From: Echinarachnius parma
Taxonomy: Eukaryota > Echinodermata > Echinoidea > Clypeasteroida > Echinarachniidae
NCBI GenBank assembly: GCA_037951105.1
Contig: JBAMJV010007717.1
Span: 1-64,000 of the forward strand
Direction: 5' to 3'
Length of the DNA: 64,000 bases
The number at the start of each line of letters is the position of its first letter. Position 1 is the stretch's first letter. Made by a program: the position numbers and the translations under genes. The notes beneath the pieces are model-generated. The model searched no databases. It worked only from the letters and a program-made list of their open reading frames with translations, and was not told the origin of the DNA. Below, in pieces: positions 24,088-45,010 of the stretch.

Positions 24088-24380
24088 ACGGGTTTTATTG
24101 CGCGTTATTCCCATGGGGATCATAGCGCTTTAAACTATGATTATTATCCCGGTCAATGGATACATACTGCAATCATTCCTGCACATTAAGCGCACATTTT
24201 CCACTCCCTAGGGAGTATTCCAATGTTACATTGTATTAATCATTTGATGCGCGTACACTGTGTTACTCCATTCGAAGCTTGGCATTCAGAAATATTGGAG
24301 AGCTAGTATTCCCAAATGGTTAACAATTAACATAATCGACCTTTTTTGAAACACTAATTGGATTTACTGGTTTTTTCAGG
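24088..24380. repeat. 293-bp direct repeat, right copy
   Basis: Second copy of the repeat at 22816, same orientation. About 980 bp of unique sequence (23111-24087) lies between the two. Terminal repeats of this size suggest an LTR/TRIM-like unit, but no TG..CA ends, primer-binding site or coding domain are evident. A local duplication is the alternative. Confidence 0.9.
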
Positions 24381-24454
24381 ATTTGAAAAGGAAATGGCAC
24401 AAAGTGCATGCGTGATTCCATGTACAGTTACATCGAATCATGGGCAGCATTTCA

Positions 24455-24525
24455 GTATAAGCGCTAATAGAGATGATTATCAATCGTGATAGGCGCTATA
24501 TAAATCGAGGATATTATTATTATTA
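24455..24525 (+). mobile_element. LINE/SINE 3'-end motif
   Basis: gatgattatcaatcgtgat followed by aggcgctatataaatcg and an ATT microsatellite. The same motif is at 43683-43750 and, shorter, at 22480-22512. Shared 3' ends with a trinucleotide tail are typical of LINE/SINE partners. Confidence 0.5.
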
Positions 24526-25116
24526 AGAATGAAAAGCGGGGGCTTCTGGTATCAATGTCTGTACAAAGCGTGTTTTTTGTCAAATAGATAAAGCGGAAAT
24601 TGTCAATATTTGTTGTCATACATGCAGGATGATCATACTTGTTTGATGTAAGACTGAACACGACGTCACCATGTCGCGACGAGCTTATCGGACCAGCACC
24701 ACCGAACCTTGCACTGCGTGGGAGCCGAGTCCAGCCGCCCAGGTAGAGGCAGGACATAGGGTCTGCTTACCACCAAGCAGAAGAATTCCAGGTAAAAAAC
24801 AATAGTTCCATTTCGGATTTCAATTTCAATTTACTAATTTATTTGGTATGGATAATACATATTGATTTTGCATGCATGCCTGTAAAGACACAAAGCAAAA
24901 TTTAACAAAATATAGCCGCACATCATGTACCATTATTATGATACTGACACTATAAAATAGCTCTCAATATAAACCTTTCATACATGTCATAAATGGCAAC
25001 TTTGGCAACGTTATACCTATATAATGTACCTATATATAAAACACAATAATCTAATTGTAAAAATGTCGCAATGCGTTAAGAAACCCTTCGCCGAATAATA
25101 TATGCATTAACCTCCA

Positions 25117-25689
25117 TTAAAGGGATAGTCGAGTTTTGGTATAGAGGGCGCTACACAAAATAATATTTTTGGGAGATTATGAAAAACTGAGTGTCAAATT
25201 CGAAAGAGCATACAATTCTAATGACAGAATAAACTTTATTTGTTCAAAATCGGTTCAGAAATGGCTGAAATATCCATAAATATAACCATTTGTAATAATT
25301 ATGGGACCCCACAATTATTCGATAATTTTGAACCAGCTATTAAACAAATTTAAAAATGCTTCCTCTTTCCAAGAATTTACAAAAGAAGTTTTGAAATAGT
25401 TGTTGATTATCTCTCTATCTAAACACTATTTCAACAAAACATCACATGCACAATATTTTAATTAAAATGGTTGAAACCGATGAGTGTTTAGAGAGCGCCC
25501 TCTTGGGTTTTAACAGCTCATTTGGAATGATAACAGGCTTTTTACTTAGTCATTTGTAATTTTGTATTCATTTCGAGCATGGTGGAGTTATAACTATTAG
25601 TTTGTAATGTAATGGTGCAGGTTTTTGTTCTTAAATTTAAGTTTGACCAAAACTGTACTCTCTTTACCAACACTCAACTATCCCTTTAA
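25117..25689. mobile_element. TTAA-flanked MITE family 1 copy
   Basis: TTAAAGGGATAGTCGAG to ctcaactatccctttaa, 573 bp, the longest copy seen. It has the family's tatagagggcgct block beside the left end and cgagcatggtggagtt toward the right. Confidence 0.9.
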
Positions 25690-25813
25690 AAATATCCACG
25701 CATTGTATGTATTCAATAACAATCTCCCCATTGTGAAAATGTATCGAAGCTAATAAATTAATTGTATAATATTATGTTTATAAATAGAACTAGCCCTTAT
25801 AGAGTACAGAAGC

Positions 25814-26190
25814 CATGACGTCATAAAAACACTTTTTTTGAATTTTCAAATTTGGACTTCATTTTTAGAAAGAGCATAACAAATAATGTCCAAATACCGA
25901 AAATCAAAGGAATAGGTTACGTATTGGCTGAGATATGCCCATCCGAATGAATTTTACTTCAATGGGCAATCAGTGTTATAAAGCACTGGTTCCTAAATGT
26001 ATGAACCAGTGCACTATAACACTGATTGCCCATTGACAAAAAAATCATTCGGATGGGCATATCTCAGCTATAGGTAACATATTCCTTTGAATTTCGGTAT
26101 TTGGACATTATTTGTTATGCTCTTTCTGAAAATGAATTCCAAATTTGAAAAATCTAAAAAAAAATGTTTATGACATCATTTATGACATCA
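25814..26190. mobile_element. Large palindrome, arms about 180 bp
   Basis: Left arm (atgacgtcataaaaac .. aagagcataacaaataatg .. gatatgcccatccgaatga .. aatcagtgttataaagcac) is mirrored by the right arm (gtgcactataacactgatt .. tcattcggatgggcatatc .. cattatttgttatgctc .. tttatgacatcat), with a loop near 25995-26010. Foldback MITE. Confidence 0.8.
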
Positions 26191-26330
26191 CACTTCACCA
26201 CTCTATTCGTAAAACCCACTATAGCAGCTATGGTCTAAAGTCAACCTACAATTTTTTTTTGTTTTGATATTCTCTTCTTTTTCGTCTTTTATATATAATT
26301 ATGTTATATTTATTTGTTTACACTTTTATA

Positions 26331-27334
26331 TACTCTGCACAAAAAGAAACAGGACACTTTTAATATTGAAGACAAAATATCTCATATTTATGTACGATAA
26401 AATATATGATATTGTATATCAAATTAAAGATAAAATGACCCTCTTCAATATATTCAATCTTCAATCATTCATGCATGACTTGTCACGGTCAATTAACCAC
26501 CGCAAGGTCTGTTTTCAAAAATAGCAAAAATGGAACATCCATTCAACCATATAAATGTTGGTAAGCATAAATCTTAAACGCTATTTTTACGATAATTTTT
26601 TATTTATGAAAAATATGGTCTTTTTTATTTTCATCTCAATGAAAAAAATATAAATGAAGACAAATTGTGAACGATTTAGGTTTTATTTTCATCCAAATGT
26701 AACAAAATGGGGAATGCCATGGCCAAGGTTTATTCGTCGAAACCATAGTTTGTGTCCTTATCTTTGCATGAAACTTGGTATAAATTCTTCTCAAGAATTC
26801 TACCGTAGTCATGGTAGTCCAAAAATCTTCAAAACCTGATGTCACCCTTGGTCAACCATTTGGGCAGTCTCTAACATGTCATTTCCATAGGTAAATATGG
26901 TTGAAATTGCAGTGGAAACATGAAACCGACAAGCTTTATGCTTCAAACACAGACCAGTATGTTGATGTTCTCATAACCTGGCCTTGTTTTATTGGAAAAT
27001 GTGTGTTTTCAGAGTTTGTTCATATAAATAAGTTTAAATAATGTCATAATTTACTTGCCCCGCACATCATGTTTCAAGCGAGGCGCTTACTCATTTTAGT
27101 CGAATGGTGCGGTCCTCCATTGTTTTTGCTATTTTTGAAAACAGACCTTGCTATTGTTAATTGACCGTGGCAGTTCATGCATGAATGATTACACCTTTAT
27201 ATTATAATCTGCCTGTAGAGGACTCAATTCCCTTTAATTTGGTATATTATAATGTATACTTTATTGTACATAAATATGAAATATTTCAACGTAAACAAGC
27301 AGACAAGTGTCCTGTTTCTTTTTGTGCGGAGTAT
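26331..27334. mobile_element. Foldback element with about 200-bp inverted repeats
   Basis: Left end tatactctgcacaaaaag..aaacaggacac and right end gtgtcctgttt..ctttttgtgcggagtata. The arms also match deeper: ttgaaaacagaccttg, ttaattgaccgtg and atgcatgaatgatt occur inverted on both sides. The arms total roughly 200 bp each, around a unique centre (26540-27110) with no gene. Probably a non-autonomous Tc1/mariner-like element. Confidence 0.75.
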
Positions 27335-27599
27335 ATTTAGTATTATAATTTTTTTCCAAGTTATACTTAATTTTGATAAGACACAACTATATCCTCGAGA
27401 ACCAAACACTTTACAAGCTTTGATTCTTATTGGTCCCCCCATATATCACGTTAAAATAGATAACTTGTTATCGATTGATTATGTAATGTATATTGTTTGT
27501 CATACTTCTGTGTATTTCATTATTGTACTTTATTTATCAATACATTGTTTCAACAAATTATAATTGGTGAGATATTGAAATATATTCAAATAAATGAAT

Positions 27600-29010
27600 A
27601 AATGAATTATATACTCAGTTAACCCTAGTTTTTACCTCGCTAATAACAGTTATCATGAATCATGAATTATATACCCAGTTATAGTTGTTACCTCGCTAAT
27701 AACAGTTATCTGGGGAATCATGAATTATATACCCAGTTATAGTTGTTACCTCGCTAATAACAGTTATCATGAATCATGAATTATATACCCAGTTATAGTT
27801 GTTACCTCGCTAATAACAGTTATCATGAATCATGAATTATATACCCAGTTATAGTTGTTACCTCGCTAATAACAGTTATCATGAATCATGAATTATATAC
27901 CCAGTTATAGTTGTTACCTCGCTAATAACAGTTATCATGAATCATGAATTATATACCCAGTTATAGTTGTTACCTCGCTAATAACAGTTATCTGGGGAAT
28001 CATGAATTATATACTCAGTTAACCCTAGTTGTTACCTCGCTAATAACAGTTATCATGAATCATGAATTATATACCCAGTTATAGTTGTTACCTCGCTAAT
28101 AACAGTTATCTGGGGAATCATGAATTATATACCCAGTTATAGTTGTTACCTCGCTAATAACAGTTATCATGAATCATGAATTATATACCCAGTTATAGTT
28201 GTTACCTCGCTAATAACAGTTATCATGAATCATGAATTATATACCCAGTTATAGTTGTTACCTCGCTAATAACAGTTATCATGAATCATGAATTATATAC
28301 CCAGTTATAGTTGTTACCTCGCTAATAACAGTTATCATGAATCATGAATTATATACCCAGTTATAGTTGTTACCTCGCTAATAACAGTTATCTGGGGAAT
28401 CATGAATTATATACTCAGTTAACCCTAGTTGTTACCTCGCTAATAACAGTTATCATGAATCATGAATTATATACCCAGTTATAGTTGTTACCTCGCTAAT
28501 AACAGTTATCATGAATCATGAATTATATACCCAGTTATAGTTGTTACCTCGCTAATAACAGTTATCTGGGGAATCATGAATTATATACCCAGTTATAGTT
28601 GTTACCTCGCTAATAACAGTTATCTGGGGAATCATGAATTATATACCCAGTTATAGTTGTTACCTCGCTAATAACAGTTATCATGAATCATGAATTATAT
28701 ACCCAGTTATAGTTGTTACCTCGCTAATAACAGTTATCTGGGGAATCATGAATTATATACCCAGTTATAGTTGTTACCTCGCTAATAACAGTTATCATGA
28801 ATCATGAATTATATACCCAGTTATAGTTGTTACCTCGCTAATAACAGTTATCATGAATCATGAATTATATACCCAGTTATAGTTGTTACCTCGCTAATAA
28901 CAGTTATCATGAATCATGAATTATATACCCAGTTATAGTTGTTACCTCGCTAATAACAGTTATCTGGGGAATCATGAATTATATACTCAGTTAACCCTAG
29001 TTGTTACCTA
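27600..29010. repeat. 56-57-bp minisatellite, about 25 copies
   Basis: Unit: gaattatatacccagttata, gttgttacctcgctaataac, agttatcatgaatcat. Two junction types alternate irregularly: tatcatgaatcatg and tatctggggaatcatg. A rarer ctcagttaaccctag variant marks a few units (27615, 28012, 28412, 28985). The unit holds two short palindromes (ataacagttat with a one-base centre, and tcatga). Confidence 0.97.
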
Positions 29011-29045
29011 AACTGTTCTCTTGTTGCATAGTTAGCCCTGTTATT

Positions 29046-29250
29046 TGAAATATTGAATTGAATTGAAAAGGTTTTGTTTATTGTCCACAACATGCATATA
29101 CATATGAGTCTGTTGGGCGTACATTAACAATTAATTGGACAGTTAAACTATATAAATCGGTAAGAATCTCATATCACTGTAAGATTGCGGTAGCACCATG
29201 TAAGCAGAAAAAAAACCCTGTAATTATTTCTAGGTTAATCATGAGAAGGA
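29046..29250 (-). mobile_element. Probable LINE 3' end next to a minisatellite
   Basis: A TTGAA-repeat (attgaattgaattgaaaagg) followed by ttttgtttattgtccacaac, the layout of a minus-strand LINE 3' tail and UTR. It directly follows the tandem array ending near 29010. Confidence 0.35.
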
Positions 29251-30214
29251 CTGTGGTAGTCCTTTCAAAGACCGTTGGATATTCTTTCTTGAGCTTGTAG
29301 TCACGATGGACTACATCGCCGGTTTGAGTGTATTTTACGTGTTGTAGGGGAGGGGATAGGGTGGTAGGTAGCCTTTGGTCAAGCTTGGAGATTCAATATG
29401 CAATCGCGAGCTAGCTAGCTGTGAGAGAGCTAGATACTATTAAACTGGCTCCCGCTCAAACTCAGCCTTTCGCGGTTAGTACAGTGCCGTTGTAGAACCT
29501 GCCAGACAGCACAATGCCTATCGGATAGGCTAGGTGGTAGGGGGCTCGGGTAGGGGGCTCGACGGGTTAGTAACGGGTTGACTGTCCGTCGTCACTGATC
29601 ATGATATACCAGTATGCTTGATGCGCCTGCTTGCAGACTGCTCGGCTATACAGCCAGGGTTACTACTGTCCATTATAACGCGCCTCGGAATAGAATTTCT
29701 AGATTGATAGCGCAATATAAATGCTTGTCTATTAGGCCTAATATTATCATAAGTAGGAGTATCACCTTTTATATTCGCTGGGAATTACACGAATATACTG
29801 GATAGGAAATGGCATTTTGAAGAGAAAGTGAGAGATTCATGAATGGCGATATGGTATGGACATATGGGAAAGGGATACGGGGGTGGGGTTTCCACATAAT
29901 CATTAAAAAAATTACCGAAACTTAACGTTAGACTTGAAAATAAAATTATGGAAAGCTATTAGTTACTATAAACTTAATTACATGTTTTTAACATACGGCA
30001 TAATATTTGTTTAAAATCATACATACAGTATCAAAGAGATTACATATTTATATGAACAATTTCTCAAAAGATTGTAAAATCATTTATTAAATGAGAAAGG
30101 AACTGTATTAAAAATTAGCAAAACATATTTGAGTTACTATTTCTCTAGTCCTTTCTCATTTACGTTGTTTGATATCACTTTGGGTGCACACTTTTATTAT
30201 AACCCATTTAAAAA
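29250..30214. other. No gene seen
   Basis: Locally GC-richer near 29400-29600 (gctcgggtagggggctcg), but no supported exon. Confidence 0.45.
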
Positions 30215-31975
30215 AAAGATGATAAGCATGAGATTAGCAATTATCGTCATATTTCTTTGCTTCCTAGTATATCAAAAGTTTTAGAGAAAATTGTTTATAA
30301 TACAGTAGGTTATTCGATTTTTTAAATACTCACAACATATTGAATTCAAATCAATATGGCTTCAGAAAAAAATCATTCCACTGACCAAGCTTTAATACAA
30401 ATTTATGATAAAATTACCAACGCTATGGCGAATAAAGAACATGTAATGAATAGGCATTTTATTAGACCTTAGTAAAGCGTTCGATACACTTGATCATAAT
30501 ATTTTACTTTGTAAATTCTCGTTCTATGGTATTCGTGGTCAAGCCCTTTCATGGTTTAAAGATTATTTAATAAATATGTTACATTCAATGGCCTTAATTC
30601 GGATTTACTCTCTGTTAATTGTGGCGTACCACAAGGCTCAATTTTATGACCACTTTTATTTCTTTTATATGTTAATGATTTATCTAATACATCTTCCCTA
30701 TTGTCGTTTGTTATTTTTTGCTGATGATACAAATATTCTTTCTCTCATGAAAAATTAGAATTATTGGTGAATGTTTTAAATAATGAATGTATAAAGTCTC
30801 TAATTGGTTTAAATGTAATCAACTCTCATTAGATATAAACAAAACTCACTTTATGCAGTTTAAACATTATAATTCTCATTTAAAGGATAATGCCCCGATT
30901 ATGATTAATATTGATAATATATAAATTGAAAAAAATTTAATAAAGACATTTAAGTTTTTAGGAGTATTTATTGATGATAATTTAACATGGACTGATCAAT
31001 TGCATCACGTAACTAAGTCAATTTCTAAAAGTATAGGAATCATAAATAAGTTAAAATTTCTTTTGCCACATACAGCCTTGTTCTTATTGTATAATTCATT
31101 AGTACTTCCATATTCAACATATTGTAATATTGTTTGGGCAATTGTGGTGCAACCAAACTTGATCCTATTCTTTTATTACACAAAATAGCTTTGCGTATTT
31201 GTACGGGATCAACTTTCCTTGCCCATACCGAACCCTTATTTTTAAAGTTAGAAACGTTAAAGGTTACTGATGCGCATATTCTCCAAGTTGCAGTATTTAT
31301 GTTTAAGTACATAAATAAACAACTTCCAATCTCATTCAATAATTATTTCTGTTATAATAATATAATTCATTCCTATCCAACTCGTACTTCTGGGAATTTC
31401 CATTTGATGAATCCCAATCTATTAATTACACATAAATCGATAAGACATCACGGCCCCGATTTATGGAATAACTTACCGAATATAATCAAATCATGCCTGA
31501 CCCTCTATTCTTTCAAAGCAACACTAAAGCGTCACCTTGTATCACTATAGACAGTCGTAATTCACTAAACATCGTCTCTTATATTTAAACAAACAAAATA
31601 TATATTTAATTTTTCAGTTAAATTCCAAACTTATTATAACCGGAATTCTATTTTCATGCACTTGCACATGAACTTGCACCCATCTGATCAAAGTCATGCA
31701 TACATGTATACTACACAAAAGCATTAGTTTGTGTCGCTGATTGTCCCCAAGAGGCCGCCATCAAATTCAAGCTTAAAGCTCATGATTGCGGTCTCCTGCG
31801 TTTATGTGCTTTATTTATTACTTTAAATTGATAATTATTGGTGTACTATTCTTTATGTATAATTATTACTTGTAATTCTATTGTAACTACTCAAACATGT
31901 TTTGTTCAATTATGATTATGTATACTGTTTTGAAACAAATGCAGAAATAAAACAAACAAACAAACAAACAAATAA
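30215..31975 (+). pseudogene. CR1/Jockey-like LINE remnant with RT, 3' end and tail
   Basis: In shifting plus-strand frames: NYRHISLLPSISKVLEKIV (about 30237), NQYGFRK, LDLSKAFDTLDHNIL (about 30462-30505), CGVPQGSI, PLLFLLYVNDL, FADDTNIL (about 30715), FKFLGVFIDDNLTWTDQ (about 30945), then a long open stretch 31134-31550 (LLHKIALRICTGSTF .. HGPDLWNNLP .. LKRHLVSL stop). These are RT motifs in order and the typical C-terminal segment. The 3' region ends near 31975 in an AAAC-repeat tail. Multiple frameshifts and stops: not functional. Confidence 0.85.
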
Positions 31976-34138
31976 TAAAAGGGACAGAATACACGCAACA
32001 TTTAGTTTCTGTTTTCTATATTGAACAGTAAACGTTAGGTCGGTGAAATTAATTTTCTTCAAACCTCTTTATTTATGTATCGTTATAATACTAGCATTTT
32101 GCCTGTCTCGTTTACTTCTATGTTCTTGAAAAACAATGCGATTCAAGCAAACTTGCATTTGTTTAATCCACGTACAGTATTTGCACGTAAATCAGTGAGA
32201 CATAAATACTAGTCTAGACGTTTGGAATTCTTTGTTAATTGTACGGTAGTTTGCCTGCAATTTACTCTTTTAAAAATGCAGTCAAACGCATGCTCATTGC
32301 TGTGGTATTTTGCCTGAATACTTTTCACCTGACAAGGAAAACAAAACAAGAAGAAAAAGGTCTTGGCCTCTGTGATGCCTTCAATGTATGTTTTTGATGG
32401 TGAAGCCAGAAATGATTTTGCCCGAATATTGGACGGTTTTGCCTGTAATGAAGTTGTATTACCCTTAAATGACAAGAGTTTGCCCGAATGTAACATGACT
32501 ATGCCCGAAAATGACTTTATTTTCCCCGAAAGTTATACGGATTTGCCCGAATATGACATGGTTTTACACGGCTATGACATGTTTTGCCCGAATTATGGAG
32601 AAGCTTTTTGCCCGAATTTTGTTGTTTTCAAAACTCCAGAAGGGGGCTGAAGTCTCCCGCCTCCAGCGCCTATGATTTGTATTTATAAGTTTTCATATAA
32701 TTCATTATCTTTTCACTACGATGAAAATATAAATGACGCAAGTTATTGTTTGAATTCGTTTTCCTTTTTATCCATATAATATTGTTCATTTTGTATACCT
32801 GCTTCCAGTCAGTATAACAGTGTATAACAGTCTAATGCGAAGGACGTTCATTGATATTTCCCAATTGTTAACATTGCAACAAAGAATACAATACTTGCTA
32901 TATCTTCCTTTCTGACCATTTTCTCACTTTTGGTATTTCTAAAAGAATTTGTTCTTTCAAATCATTGATCCATACATTTAGTATAGCTTTTTGTAATTCA
33001 AAATATTCAAACATGAAACTAACTTGTTGTCAATTTTCCTGTTGAAATAAAATCAGAAGATAAAATTGTCATAATTACGAGAAAAAATGGTATGTTCACT
33101 TCAACTTATTTATCCATCACACTTTATATGGCAATAGAACAAGAACAAAATAAATAATAGCTCTCCAAGTAAATGATCATATAGCAGCTTGACGTGTCTT
33201 TCCAGTAATGATCTAAATCGCATTTATTTTACTATTAACTTTTTAAGTGTGATCAGCTTAATTCCCACCTCATTATGATGTTGAAATATTGTTTCCCCTT
33301 TTACTTTAAATAGATTTTAATTCCATTCAAAATCATACAATTTTTGCTAACCATTATCTTTTAACGGGATGAACGGTGCATAATCAAATTGCCACTTGAA
33401 TTTGTTTTTACAATAATTAATTTACCGATATGGGTGATTTTTCTTGTATTCTGTTGTAATCTTGATTGGCAAATGATTTTACATAAAATTCGAATTAGTG
33501 TCAATGTAAATTCCTTGATATTGTATAAATCCTCGGGCCATTTGAGTCTATATTTATGAAAATCTCTCATCCGTTGTGTTAGACGTGGCCATTTCAAAAA
33601 GCTTTATATATAACTCAAATTGCAATTTTTCCAAATAATTATACTCAGGATAATTCCTCTGGAATATATCTTCACGAATAAGTTTCCCGAACAAAAAAAG
33701 ATGTATCATCTAAATATTGCAGTACGGTTAATTCATTTTCATCATCGATCATCATACGTATATCATGTTTATTATGCGTTCAATTTTATCATTTATTTGT
33801 GTCTCATTCTTCTGCTACGATTTCTTATGCCTGTATCAAAATAGTAATGATAACGTGCACCCTTACTTTATGCCTCTACCGATCTTAATACTTCTGTATA
33901 CATCAATTTGACACATGTACAAAATGGGTTACACAAATTAATTTGAAATCCTATGCTATCGAATGCTTGTTTTAAATCGACCATCTTATTACTTATTACT
34001 CTTAATACTTATGAATGCCACTCTTTATGCCGAATATATAGAACAGGTACACATTATAATTCCCACCCAAAGTTTAGTTCGTATTACTTTTTACCCCAGA
34101 ATGATACATAATAAATGATATCCTATTTCTATTAAATA
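31976..34138. other. Region upstream of the first visible ovo exon
   Basis: Apart from the TGCCCGAA repeat, this is AT-rich with no recognised SNAG-type exon, TATA box in good context or other gene. A 78-codon minus-strand frame at 33361-33597 was not recognised. Confidence 0.45.
32395..32680. repeat. Irregular TGCCCGAA repeat
   Basis: tgcccgaa or ccccgaa recurs at about 32418, 32480, 32502, 32524, 32543, 32585 and 32610, separated by 15-60 bp of at-rich sequence with atgac words. It ends agggggctgaagtctcccgc. The 95-codon frame through it has no domain and is probably not a gene. Confidence 0.5.
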
Positions 34139-42564
<8,426 letters not shown>

Positions 42565-44303
42565 ATGAAATGTCTGGCTATTTTCCAAATCATATCGATA
42601 TTATTGGTTATCTAATATCGTCATTCAAAGAAGTATTACATCACTTTGCATTGTAATTATTACCACTCAAGTCCAAAGATGCATGCTGTCATCAAGACGA
42701 TGTACAAAGTGCACATTTTGCACTCCTAAGGGAGCTTCCTAGCCAGGCGCTCCGTAGGTTATCCATTTAAACACCTACTTGAGAAAAGCAAGGCGGATAA
42801 TGTGCCTTGCTGAAGTATGAATGCGATGGACAGTCTTGCTTTCGGATTAATTTTGTTGTTGTTGTTGTTGTTGTTGTTTATTGTTTATTGGCGGTTCATT
42901 CAGTTTGAATATTTTCGCCAATAACTAAATATTATTTAATTCTTCTCATTTATTTTCTTTATTTTGTTATATTATTGTTTGTATTATTGTTACATTTCCC
43001 CCCTTCTCATTCACTACCTCATGATTGGTTAGGTTTTCACCAATCCGTACAACGTCCATTTTACCATTACCTGAAATATCACAAGGTGTCACAGTTTTCG
43101 AACTACTCTCATGATCCGAATCGAACCATGGATAAACTGATTTAAAACAAAATCATGTTAAGTGTTTCCTAATTTCCTAAAATTTTAAGGGGAATTTTCC
43201 CCCAAATGAATGCTGTGAATTGAACAAGAAGGACGACAATATCAGAAATCGTACATTTAACGTTTGAGCAAATTTGGATTTTCCATTCAAAAGTTATGAT
43301 TTCATCAAGATTTTGTATCACCTTTATATATAGATGTCAATTTCCATAATCTGTAATATAAAAACCTTTCAGTGATTTTGTTAAATTGTACGTATCTTTT
43401 CATATATTTTCATTCTTCTTGGATCACTAAATAGTCCAGTTGAGGTAATTGTCATGATTGTTTTATATTTTATTTTGTACATGATATAATGTAGTTGTTC
43501 TAGTGTGACAGTATGGGACATCATGTGACATTTATTCTCACTATTAGCATAATGATATGTTATCATGTACTGGAACGTGGATACAAAGTTACGGTTCCTC
43601 AGGGAGTGGAGATGGTGCACATAATGTGTGCTGGTTTGCATAGTAACACAAACCAGTTACGGGGTAATAATATCATTGTAAAGCGCTTAGAGATGATTAT
43701 CAATCATATTAGGCGCTACATAAATCGAGTATATGATTATATTATTATTGAGAATTGTGCCTGTATAAATATTTACTACGTGTGTGTTATTTTTGTATAA
43801 TATCTTATCTTTGGTATTTATACAAATGAGAGAACTATATTCGAACTCTAATCTAAGTTTTAAAATTATCAGTTTGGGAATACAGTCAAATCTGTCTTAG
43901 TGGCCACCTGTCTATAGCAGCCGACCTGCCTGTAGTGGCCACCAAAACTATCACCTGCAAAGAAACACAATTATATATAACCTGTATATAGAGGTCACTT
44001 GACAACTTTCCCTTCGGTGGTCACTATAGACAGGTTTGATTTTGTTTTTATGTATGATAAATATAAATACATCTGAATAGTTTCATGTGATTACATGGCA
44101 AGATGTTGTGAAATTGTTCTGTTTACGCAATGCTGTACATTAATTAAACAAATTTTGTATAAAGACCGTTGCATGTTACCATAGACGTGCACTCTGCAAT
44201 TCGCTATTTTAAAGTTGCACTCAGGAAATAATATATACATGGATTAAATTTTATTTGTTATTATTGTATATTCACAACATTTCTGAAAAAAGTCTTGAAT
44301 AAA
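42565..44303 (+). other. Probable ovo 3' UTR / downstream region
   Basis: No coding sequence follows the stop. A TTG microsatellite (42847-42878) abuts a LINE-tail-like sequence. A SINE/LINE 3'-end motif (gcgctacataaatcgag) is at about 43683-43745, and an inverted-repeat element at 43882-44043. AATAAA at 44298-44303 is the best poly(A) signal seen, but the true end of the transcript cannot be set from sequence. Confidence 0.4.
43882..44043. mobile_element. Short inverted-repeat element (CAAACCTGTCTATAG type)
   Basis: Left end cagtcaaatctgtc..tagtggccacc and right end ggtggtcactatagacaggtttg are reverse complements with a few changes, enclosing about 90 bp. It is a small non-autonomous DNA element inserted downstream of the ovo stop codon, possibly inside the 3' UTR. 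Confidence 0.6.
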
Positions 44304-44659
44304 GCTTTTCTACTCACTCATAAACAAAATATTGAGTGGATCTGCATGGCTAAGTAAAATAGCCCCCCCCCCCCCAAAAAAACGAAATTATGACGAAATT
44401 ATGACCAAGTTCTGCATATTGTGGAATATATCATAACTTTTTTAAATTGACATATTCATTCCTAAAACAAGAGCTTATCAGAACATAATTATTTTTAATA
44501 TTGCGTGGCGAATTTGCATGTATACGTGCATGGAACCTTTATCTTGTGACTATCTCGGCTGCAACGTAGGTGGGGTATTTCTACCTTAGCCACACAGAAA
44601 TACAATATAGAAATTAGCCAGAGGGCTGAAAGTGGAAATACCACATTGTCAAATTCCTC

Positions 44660-45010
44660 AAAATTTACTTGGAACTCTAGCGGTTCTCACATACGTCAGT
44701 GTATTCGTATTACCCATAGAAGCATGGGTCAGCTTTCGGCTTTCCAAATATCTCTTCTTTTATAAAGATATGTATGATCGAAGTGTTCAGATTTGTAATT
44801 AGCTAGTGGATAATTATAACTGTGTATACAAAGTCAGTGCAATGAGTAAGCGAATATCACTTTACATTTTCGCTCATTACCCGGTCATAATGTCATTCAT
44901 TTACCATGATATTTGCATACATCACTCATATCAGTGGAAATACATACTTTAGCAACCCTTTGCCAGTTTGTGCACATATCAACAACGTTACAAGATCCAC
45001 AACTCAGTGT
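44660..45010. mobile_element. Decayed family 2 copy, reverse orientation
   Basis: actctagcggttctcac .. aagtcagtgcaatgagtaagc .. catttt cgctcattacc .. caacaacgttacaagatcc corresponds to family 2 read backwards. The termini have decayed. Confidence 0.45.

Noticed and set aside
32209..32650. 95-codon frames on both strands
   Set aside because: Explained by the TGCCCGAA repeat; no conserved domain.
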